Shown one piece after another: positions 22,430-28,473 of a DNA stretch of 28,473 nucleotides. Source of the DNA: Alcaligenaceae bacterium. Its GTDB lineage: Bacteria > Pseudomonadota > Gammaproteobacteria > Burkholderiales > Burkholderiaceae_B. How positions within the stretch are numbered: the stretch's first letter is position 1; each line of letters begins with the position of its first letter. The DNA lies in contig CANCRX010000041.1 of assembly GCA_947380655.1 (NCBI GenBank), positions 1-28,473 on the forward strand. The letters are read 5' to 3'. A program made the translations under genes and the position numbers. Under the pieces are notes generated by a model. The model worked only from the letters and a program-made list of their open reading frames with translations. It made no database searches and was not told the origin of the DNA.

Positions 22430-23176
22430 TTATTCGCCAGGATTTAATATTTTTTGGATGGCGGGACTTAAGCCTTTGTTTGGTTTAAGCGGAGGATGGG
22501 CAAAACTACCCAGTTTAGGTGCTTGGGCACCTAAGGCGACAAGCGATTCGGCATGACGCACTGCACTCGAGACGCCATCGACCAGTGGCACGGGTATCTC
22601 AGAAGCAATCGCCCTGGCCAGACCCGCAAGCGGTGCGCCAGCGATGATCAGTACATCCGCACCGTCGTGTTCGATCGCCTGCATGCATAGCGCTTTCAAT
22701 TCATCCGCATGATCAAGCTGGATCGAGCTGATGTTTTGGACGCGCTGGTCGAGCGTGCGAATGCTGGCTAAACGATCGAGCAAACCGTTGGCTAGTACCG
22801 TTTCGCGATACCAGGCTGAAATTCTGCGTGAGATGGCGATAATCGAAAAACGCTGTCCCAGCATGCAGGCGCTCATCAGCGCTGACTCAGTGAGTCCAAG
22901 CACGGGTATGTCGAGTACCTCACGAAGAGCGGCCAGTCCAGGATCGCCAAAGGCCGCGACAATCACGGCATCGTGCTGAGCAGCATGTCGTGCGGCGAGT
23001 TCTGCTGTTGCATAGGCGCCAATCATGGCTTCAAATCTTGTTTCAATATAGGCCACACCGAGCTCAGCCGTCAGGGTCGTGATTTCAGTCGAGGGGCTCG
23101 CAATGCGACGTGCTTCCTGACCAATCAGCTCTGTGACACTTGCCGAGATATTGGGATTAATGATGAGTAACTTCAT
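22430..23176 (-). CDS. Hydantoin/Asp-Glu racemase family protein lacking the canonical cysteines
   Basis: The protein has 248 residues from the ATG at 23174-23176, which overlaps the hydantoinase stop as ATGA; a 30-base longer frame would sit inside that gene. The N-terminus MKLLIINPNISASVTELIG and the block VIVAAFGDPGLAALREVLDIPVLGLTESAL are standard for hydantoin and allantoin racemases. The known enzymes use two cysteines (C76 and C181 in Agrobacterium HyuA as I recall). The matching positions here are Ala75 (AAFGDPG) and Gly180 (IIAGAPLAG), with the same 105-residue spacing. The only cysteines are Cys104 and Cys164. A two-base racemisation by thiols is therefore not possible in the usual way. 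It ends the six-gene ureide operon. Confidence 0.85.
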   Translation of the reverse strand: MKLLIINPNISASVTELIGQEARRIASPSTEITTLTAELGVAYIETRFEAMIGAYATAELAARHAAQHDAVIVAAFGDPGLAALREVLDIPVLGLTESALMSACMLGQRFSIIAISRRISAWYRETVLANGLLDRLASIRTLDQRVQNISSIQLDHADELKALCMQAIEHDGADVLIIAGAPLAGLARAIASEIPVPLVDGVSSAVRHAESLVALGAQAPKLGSFAHPPLKPNKGLSPAIQKILNPGE

Positions 23177-24591
23177 TTTTTGGGCAGTAGTGAGGGCGCT
23201 TCGCACTGTAAAAAGCGACCGCGACCTGAACGTGGATGGAACGCTGTACCATCCCAGACAATCTCGCCTGCCGAGAGGGTCATGCCAGGCCAGGCTTTGA
23301 GCGCAATACCTTCATAAGGGGTGTAGTCGGTCGCATGATGCAACATGGTGTTCTGAATGGTGACTTCGCGTTCATCCCAGATCACCAGGTCGGCATCGGC
23401 ACCGATTGCAACCGTGCCTTTGCGTGGATGCAGTCCATAAGCTTTGGCTGCGTTGGTTGAGGTCAGCTCAACAAACTTATTCACTGTTATGCGGCCTTTG
23501 AGTACGCCCTCTGAATACAACAGCGGCATCCGTGTTTCCAACCCTGGAATACCGTTCGGTATATAGCGAAAGCCGACTTCCTTGCCCTCAGGATGTTTAC
23601 CGTCTGTTCCGCCATAATTGAACGCGGCATGGTCCGAGGAGAATACGGTAAATAGCCCCTCTGACAGGGCACGCCAGATAACTTCCTGATTGCCTTTATC
23701 GCGAGGTGGTGGGCTGCAGACGCATTTGGCGCCGGTGTATTCGTTGTCCCCCCCCAGATCCTCCGCAGACAAAAATAAGTACTGCGGACAGGTCTCGGCA
23801 AAAATATTCAAACCATGCCCACGTGCCCAGCGTATTTGCTCAACAGCCTCGCGACCCGAAACATGCACGATCAGGATTGGCACATCGATCAGTTCAGATA
23901 AGGCAATCGCACGGTGCGTGGCTTCGCGCTCGACCAGCATCGGCCGTGAATGACTATGAAAACGTGGTGCTTGATGGCCGGCAGCCTCGAGACGCTTAGT
24001 CAGCCATTCGATACAGTCGGCGTTTTCGGCATGCACCATCACCAGCGCATGATTCTTTTTGGCGGTATCCAGTACATCCAGGATTTCACCGTCATTAAGT
24101 TTTAAGTCGTCATAGGTCATATAGATCTTGAACGACGAGTAGCCTTCTGCAATCAGCTTGGGCAGTTCGCGCGACAGGACGTCGGGGGTCGGATCGCTGA
24201 CGATCAAATGAAACGCGTAGTCGACGTGGGCCTGGCCCTTCGCGCGCTGATGATAATCATCCACAGCGCTTTGTAATGAATGTCCTTTTTCCTGCACGGC
24301 AAAAGGAATCACGGTCGTGGTGCCTCCGCAAGCCGCGGATCGTGTGCCTGTATCAAAATTGTCTGACATGCGCGCGGGTGGCGGCATCGGTTGATCCAGA
24401 TGGCAGTGGCCATCTACACCACCAGGGGTGACCGTACGGCCCGCGGCATCAATTTCTTTTTTGCCTGCTGCAATATTGCGACCGAGTTGTTCGATGATGC
24501 CATCACGTATGCCGATGTCTGACATGAAGGTGTCAGAGGCAGTCGCCACGCGTGCATTGCGGATCACCAGATCAAATTGTGTGTCGGACAT
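23173..24591 (-). CDS. Dihydropyrimidinase/hydantoinase-type cyclic amidohydrolase
   Basis: The protein has 472 residues. GAGG lies upstream of the ATG at 24589-24591, which starts one base after the previous stop. The binuclear zinc site is complete: His62 and His64 (GHCHLDQP), the carbamylated Lys155 (SSFKIYMTY), His187 (MVHAEN), His243 (IVHVSG) and Asp320 (FSSDHAAF). This is the D-hydantoinase/dihydropyrimidinase fold, which opens five- or six-membered cyclic ureides or imides. The substrate-loop region around AVQEKGHSLQSAVDDYHQRA is intact. An intact metal site makes activity likely. It follows an AMDase-like enzyme and precedes a racemase homologue. Confidence 0.94.
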   Translation of the reverse strand: MSDTQFDLVIRNARVATASDTFMSDIGIRDGIIEQLGRNIAAGKKEIDAAGRTVTPGGVDGHCHLDQPMPPPARMSDNFDTGTRSAACGGTTTVIPFAVQEKGHSLQSAVDDYHQRAKGQAHVDYAFHLIVSDPTPDVLSRELPKLIAEGYSSFKIYMTYDDLKLNDGEILDVLDTAKKNHALVMVHAENADCIEWLTKRLEAAGHQAPRFHSHSRPMLVEREATHRAIALSELIDVPILIVHVSGREAVEQIRWARGHGLNIFAETCPQYLFLSAEDLGGDNEYTGAKCVCSPPPRDKGNQEVIWRALSEGLFTVFSSDHAAFNYGGTDGKHPEGKEVGFRYIPNGIPGLETRMPLLYSEGVLKGRITVNKFVELTSTNAAKAYGLHPRKGTVAIGADADLVIWDEREVTIQNTMLHHATDYTPYEGIALKAWPGMTLSAGEIVWDGTAFHPRSGRGRFLQCEAPSLLPKK

Positions 24592-24592
24592 T

Positions 24593-25333
24593 TCAAATTA
24601 CCTCTCTGAAAAGACTGCCCCATCCAGTGATGCGGCGCGTATCAATATGGCACTGTTTTAAAGCTTTCCACGTGACGGTCGCAATGGTGTCATAGATCGG
24701 GATGCCTAATTCGGCTTCCATTTCCTCTACCAAAGGTGCTCCGGCAAGATTGGTGCAGTAGACCGCGATCGCTTCGGGCTTCGCTTTGGCGACCTGGCGA
24801 CACATCTCACGCAATTGGTCCGCGGTGACTTCGGAAAAACTGAAATTATCCCGAATGCCAAGGTGTGCATCACCTGCGGGATCGATCCCGATATTGATAT
24901 AGTTTTTGATGATTTTCTGTTGCACATCATCGGTGTAAGGCGACACGATGCCAAGTGTTCTCACCTGAGTCAGAGCAAGAATTTCATTGAGCGCGAGCAC
25001 CGATGTACAGGCTGCAATACCCGTATGGGCGGTAATTTTTTGACATAAGTCCTCGTCGGCAGCAAAACCACGCCAGCCCGCAGCCGTGCCGCTCCAGCCG
25101 ATGCTTTGCACTTTAGCGTGCGAGAGGAGTTCGGCTCCCACCAGAATTTCTGTCGGATCGAACTGAGCCAGCGCTTGTTCAGATAAGGCAATCTCTGTCA
25201 CTTTAAAGCGACCAAAATGGACACTCGCCTCAGCGATATCCGCAATCATTTTGGTCGTGACAGGTTCCAGAATCGTATTAGAGGAGGGAGTCAGCATCCC
25301 GAGCAGTACACGTTTGCTCATTTTGTTTTGCAT
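24593..25333 (-). CDS. Asp/Glu racemase superfamily enzyme, arylmalonate decarboxylase/maleate isomerase-like
   Basis: The protein has 246 residues from the ATG at 25331-25333, chosen because AGGT lies eight bases upstream; a frame to 25399 has no site, and ATG 25321 lacks one too. The fold signature is LGMLTPSSNTILEPV at the N-terminus, IGWSGTAAGWRG near 78-89, STAVLN-like TSVLALNEIL, VRTLGIVSPYTDDV and AVYCTNLAGAPLVEEME. The second catalytic position is Cys193 (YCTNL). The first is Gly82 in WSGT, the arrangement I recall for arylmalonate decarboxylase (Gly74/Cys188), not the two-cysteine maleate isomerases and glutamate racemases. Substrate unknown; a decarboxylase or one-sided proton-transfer role is possible. 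Confidence 0.82.
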   Translation of the reverse strand: MQNKMSKRVLLGMLTPSSNTILEPVTTKMIADIAEASVHFGRFKVTEIALSEQALAQFDPTEILVGAELLSHAKVQSIGWSGTAAGWRGFAADEDLCQKITAHTGIAACTSVLALNEILALTQVRTLGIVSPYTDDVQQKIIKNYINIGIDPAGDAHLGIRDNFSFSEVTADQLREMCRQVAKAKPEAIAVYCTNLAGAPLVEEMEAELGIPIYDTIATVTWKALKQCHIDTRRITGWGSLFREVI

Positions 25334-25372
25334 AGTTGTTACCTGAATAGTTGCCTGGATAGTTAGCCTGGT
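25327..25372 (-). repeat. Three short degenerate direct repeats in the leader of the AMDase-like gene
   Basis: Read on the minus strand, CAGGCTAACTATC, CAGGCAACTATT and CAGGTAACAACTATG occur back to back (13, 12 and 15 bases). The last copy contains the ribosome site and start codon of the AMDase-like gene. They fill half of the 82-base gap after the ABC ATPase gene. Confidence 0.55.
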
Positions 25373-25415
25373 TTTAATCTTCGCATCAGGTTTGTCCAAT
25401 CAAACTTCTGAAGGA

Positions 25416-26195
25416 TCAGTGCTGCTCAAGACGAGCAAGCTGGGCTTCTTCACGGATCAACTCGAGCACGTGTCGTTTGATCTCATTGAACTCCGTAGAC
25501 GTAATGTCGCGAGGTCTTTCCAGATCAATCACAATACGTTCCCGAATTCTCCCCGGGCGATGTGTCATCACGACAACTTGCGAGCCTAGAATCAAGGCCT
25601 CATCCACACTATGGGTCACAAAAACAATCGTGCTGTTGTAGCGTTGCCAGATGGTGACCAACTCTTCCTGCATATCCAGTTTGGTTTGTGCATCCAGCGC
25701 AGCAAAAGGCTCATCCATCAAGATGACTGCCGGGTTCTGTAATAGCGCGCGTGCGATGCCTACGCGCTGTGCCATGCCGCCAGATAGTTCACCAGGCAAG
25801 TGGTTTTCAAAACCTGTGAGTTTGACTGCATCAATAAAAGGTTGTGCTGCTTCACGTCTTTGGGCTTTCCCCATTCCTTGCAATTTATGCGCAAAGGCGA
25901 CGTTGTCCCAGACCGGTAACCAGGGCATCAGGTTTGGTTGTTGAAAAACCATTCCACGATCAGCGCCGGGCCCCGTAATGAGTTTGCCATCGACTTTTAC
26001 TTCACCACTCGTTGGTTTTTCAAAGCCCGCGATCATATTGAGTAACGTTGATTTGCCGCAGCCACTGGGTCCCAGCAGACAGACAAACTCTTTCTTTTCA
26101 ACAGAGAGCGAAATGTGATCAATCGCAAGCATGTCCGTGCTACGGACTGGATCCTTGAATATTTTGACAATATTGCTGAGTTCGATAAATGACAT
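25416..26195 (-). CDS. ABC transporter ATPase, NitT/TauT (SsuB/TauB) type
   Basis: The protein has 259 residues. Walker A is GPSGCGKST at 42-50, the Q-loop MVFQQPNLMPWLPV, the signature LSGGMAQR, Walker B VILMDEPFAALD, and the switch FVTHSVDEAL. The FQQPNLMPWLPVWDNVAF stretch and GGMAQRVGIARAL are typical of ATPases serving nitrate, taurine, alkanesulfonate or pyrimidine-precursor importers. It is the cytoplasmic motor for the permease 11 bases upstream. Its ribosome site is weak, so translational coupling is likely. Confidence 0.94.
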   Translation of the reverse strand: MSFIELSNIVKIFKDPVRSTDMLAIDHISLSVEKKEFVCLLGPSGCGKSTLLNMIAGFEKPTSGEVKVDGKLITGPGADRGMVFQQPNLMPWLPVWDNVAFAHKLQGMGKAQRREAAQPFIDAVKLTGFENHLPGELSGGMAQRVGIARALLQNPAVILMDEPFAALDAQTKLDMQEELVTIWQRYNSTIVFVTHSVDEALILGSQVVVMTHRPGRIRERIVIDLERPRDITSTEFNEIKRHVLELIREEAQLARLEQH

Positions 26196-26206
26196 GTGAT
26201 GTGTTC

Positions 26207-27022
26207 TTATGCTCTTGAGCCTTGGACTGTGCCGGCATGTTGCCAGTGCAACAGGCGATTCATGATGGCCTTGATTAGCAGGTCAGTCAGGTAGCCCAGT
26301 AATCCTATGCTGATCATGCTTGCGATGACCAGGTCATAGCGCAAGAAATAATACGAGTCCCACAGGGCATAGCCCAGGCCGCTTTTTACCGCAACCATTT
26401 CAGCGGTCACAGTCAGCATCCAGGCGCTGCCAACACCAATTCGCAGACCGGCAAAGATGCTGGGCATCGCAGCAGGTAGAACAACAAAGCGCAACAGCTG
26501 ACTTTCTTTTGCGCCAGCCATGGCGGCTGCGCGCAGTAAGTCCCTGTTGACTGTTTTAACACCATGAATGGTATTCATCAGGATCGGGAAAAAAGCCCCG
26601 AGAAAAACCAGGAAAATTGCAGGTTTATTTGCTATGCCAAACCAGATGATTGCCAGAGGGATCCACGATACCGGTGGAATAGGACGTAACATCTGCAGCG
26701 TAGGCTCAATGGTTTTTTCAATAAACTTCGACCAGCCGATCGCCACACCGATTGATATGCCTAGCAATGCCGCAATGCTGTAGCCTGCGAACACGCGGGT
26801 GCTACTGGCTAAGGCATCACTGAACCAGCGTCCAGAGATGTCTTGCGCAGACTCGTCAAAGCCAAACATCCAGTCGCCCCACGTCATAAAGACGCGTGAG
26901 GGGGCTGGAAGCAGGGCAGGTGGAAGATAGCCGATGCGTGCTAAAAACTCCCACAGCAGCAATAGAAACACAGGGACAGCGAACCGTCCCTTCTGGTTCC
27001 AGATATGGCAGAGCATGTTCAT
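26207..27022 (-). CDS. ABC transporter permease, NitT/TauT type
   Basis: The protein has 271 residues. The ATG at 27020-27022 lies three bases after the binding-protein stop, and a second ATG two codons in is an alternative start. About six transmembrane helices are seen, beginning with PVFLLLLWEFLARIGYLPP. The family region PTLQMLRPIPPVSWIPLAIIWFG and the EAA-type loop RAAAMAGAKESQLLRFVVLP are those of SsuC/TauC permeases. It forms a homodimeric inner-membrane channel with the neighbouring ATPase and binding protein. Confidence 0.94.
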   Translation of the reverse strand: MNMLCHIWNQKGRFAVPVFLLLLWEFLARIGYLPPALLPAPSRVFMTWGDWMFGFDESAQDISGRWFSDALASSTRVFAGYSIAALLGISIGVAIGWSKFIEKTIEPTLQMLRPIPPVSWIPLAIIWFGIANKPAIFLVFLGAFFPILMNTIHGVKTVNRDLLRAAAMAGAKESQLLRFVVLPAAMPSIFAGLRIGVGSAWMLTVTAEMVAVKSGLGYALWDSYYFLRYDLVIASMISIGLLGYLTDLLIKAIMNRLLHWQHAGTVQGSRA

Positions 27023-27025
27023 TGA

Positions 27026-28054
27026 TTAATAGCCCAGCTCTTTAGCAGACTTACCTGTGACGGCAGTCAGGAATGAGTAATTCATGTTTTTGTTAATGTC
27101 GGCGGTGACGTCACGCGAGATGTACTTCAGTTCGCGCATCATGTCTGCGATGGCAAGCGTTGCTTCGCGATACATGTTGTAGTCAGGGTAGGCGTTTTTC
27201 AACGCTTCGTTTGCGATGTTTTTATCCAGACCCGTGCCTTTCACAATGCTGTCAACCCACGCTTGTTTGTCTTTATTCAGCTGGTCAACTAAGAGCACCA
27301 CGGCGGCGACGGTTTGTTTAACCGCCTCAGGTTTATCCTTGATGACATCCGAGCGCGTCACAATCAGGTTTGTCAGTTTGCCGGCAGCCTGGTCATAAGG
27401 GAAGTTGAAATGCTTGCCAACACCATTGAGACGAATTTGTGAGGCGAAGGGTTCAACCGTGCCAATCAACTCGACTTCACCGCGTTGCAGCGCTGCTTGG
27501 TGGTCGGCAGGATTTGGGATGTTTACAAACTGCACGTCTTTAGTAGGGTTGATGCCGTTTTTCAGCAATTCGCCACGCATGTGGAGATCTTGTGCATTGC
27601 CACGTGAGGCAGCGATACGGAATTGTTTACCCTGTGCTTTGTAATCAGCAATGATTTTTTTCAGTCCCGCCCAGTCGTTGGCGGTCAGCATCATGTCTTT
27701 GCCTACCAGCAATTCAGAGCCGCCATTGACTTGGCCCGAGATCGCAACCAGATCCATGCCCTTGTCTAAACCCGTCACGAAATGCAAATAGGTCACCTGA
27801 GCAATATCAACACTTTTAGAAACCAGCGCAGTGAGTGCATCGTTGCCTGAGGTGAAGTTGATCGCTTCGATCTCGACCCCTTTAGCCAGACCGGGCACCA
27901 TCGCCATGGAGAGGCAGTGCGCACATTTGGCGTAAGCCATTTTGACTTGAGGATTTGCCTGCGCTGAAGATTGGGTCGGAGCCCACATTACCATTGCTAC
28001 GGCTGTGATCGCCAGCAAACGTGCCAGAAATGTACGAAATGAACTTATATGCAT
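27026..28054 (-). CDS. ABC transporter substrate-binding protein, NMT1/TauA-like, with a CxxC pair
   Basis: The protein has 342 residues. GGGG about nine bases before the ATG at 28052-28054 serves as ribosome site. A signal peptide runs to about residue 31 (hydrophobic core ARLLAITAVAMVMWAP, cleavage near SSAQA). The mature protein begins with NPQVKMAYAKCAHCLSMAMV, giving Cys44 and Cys47 in a CAHC motif; these are its only cysteines. NitT/TauT landmarks are SGNDALTALVSKSVDIAQV, AASRGNAQDLHMRGELLKNGINP and VNIPNPADHQAALQRGEVELIGTVEPFA. It is the first gene of the six-gene operon and should choose the imported compound, perhaps the cyclic ureide handled by the downstream enzymes. Confidence 0.92.
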   Translation of the reverse strand: MHISSFRTFLARLLAITAVAMVMWAPTQSSAQANPQVKMAYAKCAHCLSMAMVPGLAKGVEIEAINFTSGNDALTALVSKSVDIAQVTYLHFVTGLDKGMDLVAISGQVNGGSELLVGKDMMLTANDWAGLKKIIADYKAQGKQFRIAASRGNAQDLHMRGELLKNGINPTKDVQFVNIPNPADHQAALQRGEVELIGTVEPFASQIRLNGVGKHFNFPYDQAAGKLTNLIVTRSDVIKDKPEAVKQTVAAVVLLVDQLNKDKQAWVDSIVKGTGLDKNIANEALKNAYPDYNMYREATLAIADMMRELKYISRDVTADINKNMNYSFLTAVTGKSAKELGY

Positions 28055-28140
28055 TTAGAACCCCAAATAAGAGTGGTAGACACGATCTTCCAAGCAATAA
28101 CCATGCCAGTAGAATAGCGCAGTGGGACCGCTCAGGACAA

Positions 28141-28167
28141 CAAAAAAGCACCGAATTGGTGCTTTTT
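28141..28167 (-). terminator. Intrinsic terminator downstream of the EAL-protein gene
   Basis: AAAAAGCACC at 28143-28152 pairs with GGTGCTTTTT at 28158-28167 over a five-base loop. Read on the minus strand, it lies 33 bases after the EAL stop and ends in a run of T. This separates the EAL gene from the ABC/hydantoinase operon, which therefore needs its own promoter between 28055 and 28140; I see no clear one. Confidence 0.85.
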
Positions 28168-28200
28168 ATGTGTTTTTTGGTCTGATTATTTAAAACCGCA

Positions 28201-28473
28201 CTAATAATGAGGTCTCACATTAATTTTTTTCACCATATCTGTGAAAACGTTGACTGGACTGGGATAGCTAAACCAATACCCTTGGAAGTTCTGACATCCC
28301 GCGTCAATCAGATAATCCAGTTGCTCGGTTGTTTCAACGCCCTCAGCAATAATTTTCAAATTGAGGGCTTGACCCATCGAGATAATCGCGCGCACGATCC
28401 CACAGCTACTTGCATTAACAGGTACATCCGCAACAAAAGACTGATCAATCTTGATCTGATCAAAGTCCAGACT
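28201..28473 (-). CDS. EAL-domain cyclic-di-GMP phosphodiesterase, C-terminal end (5' part outside window)
   Basis: The frame is open from the window edge and ends at the TAA complementary to 28201-28203, giving the last 90 residues. Recognisable EAL-domain features are DFDQIKIDQSFV (the KID motif with its conserved Lys), IVRAIISMGQALNLKIIAEGVET (the EGVE loop with catalytic-site Glu) and GCQNFQGYWFSYPSP (the QGY...P end of the barrel). Active EAL enzymes cut cyclic-di-GMP to pGpG. The EAL/ELL signature itself and any GGDEF or PAS domain lie outside, so activity cannot be judged. The retained EGVE and QGY motifs favour a functional domain. Confidence 0.9.
   Translation of the reverse strand, partial: SLDFDQIKIDQSFVADVPVNASSCGIVRAIISMGQALNLKIIAEGVETTEQLDYLIDAGCQNFQGYWFSYPSPVNVFTDMVKKINVRPHY

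Overview
The window looks like chromosomal DNA of a betaproteobacterium in the order Burkholderiales, plausibly Alcaligenaceae-like. This rests on two Bug-type (tripartite tricarboxylate family) periplasmic binding proteins, GTP-type PEP carboxykinase, a Tat-exported molybdenum hydroxylase pair, an sbp-cysT-cysW-cysA sulfate operon, and many small operons for organic acids and ureides. The genus is an inference. I saw no rRNA, tRNA, CRISPR array, insertion sequence or phage gene. Gene density is high, and both edges cut genes: an enolase-superfamily dehydratase on the left and an EAL-domain protein on the right.

Left region (1-10.6 kb). It opens with the C-terminal half of a D-tartrate dehydratase-like enolase-superfamily enzyme. 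A minus-strand beta-propeller lipoprotein converges on it across a perfect 13-bp hairpin. Next come a SAM methyltransferase, an MmgE/PrpD-family protein followed by a Bug binding protein, a tiny exported Lys/Ser-rich protein divergent from a small membrane protein, and a compact operon: a [2Fe-2S] subunit and a Tat-exported molybdopterin subunit of an isoquinoline-oxidoreductase-like hydroxylase, a second Bug protein, and an L-aspartate dehydrogenase-like enzyme. The operon ends in a 13-bp degenerate tandem repeat array that supplies the last stop codon and contains an 11-bp hairpin.

Central region (10.6-18.5 kb). A TfdA/TauD-like 2-oxoglutarate dioxygenase (minus, with a recognisable promoter) is divergent from pckG (PEP carboxykinase), which ends at a strong terminator. 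A small K+-channel-like protein and an AAA-DUF4143 ATPase follow; the ATPase start codon lies inside an inverted repeat and its transcript may be leaderless. An M20-family N-carbamoyl-amino-acid amidohydrolase (minus) is divergent from pyruvate kinase (pyk). PckG and Pyk both act at the PEP-pyruvate-oxaloacetate node but are separately transcribed.

Right region (18.5-28.5 kb), all minus strand. sbp-cysT-cysW-cysA is a complete sulfate/thiosulfate importer with stop-start coupling. Upstream lies a six-gene operon: NitT/TauT-type ABC importer (binding protein, permease, ATPase), an arylmalonate-decarboxylase/Asp-Glu-racemase superfamily enzyme, a dihydropyrimidinase/hydantoinase, and a hydantoin-racemase homologue. 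Uptake, possible isomerisation and ring opening of a cyclic ureide or imide fit this set. The amidohydrolase at 15.6-16.8 kb could finish the route by removing the carbamoyl group. The racemase homologue lacks both expected catalytic cysteines and the AMDase-like enzyme keeps only one, so the chemistry may differ from textbook hydantoin use. This operon is the best candidate here for something not yet described.
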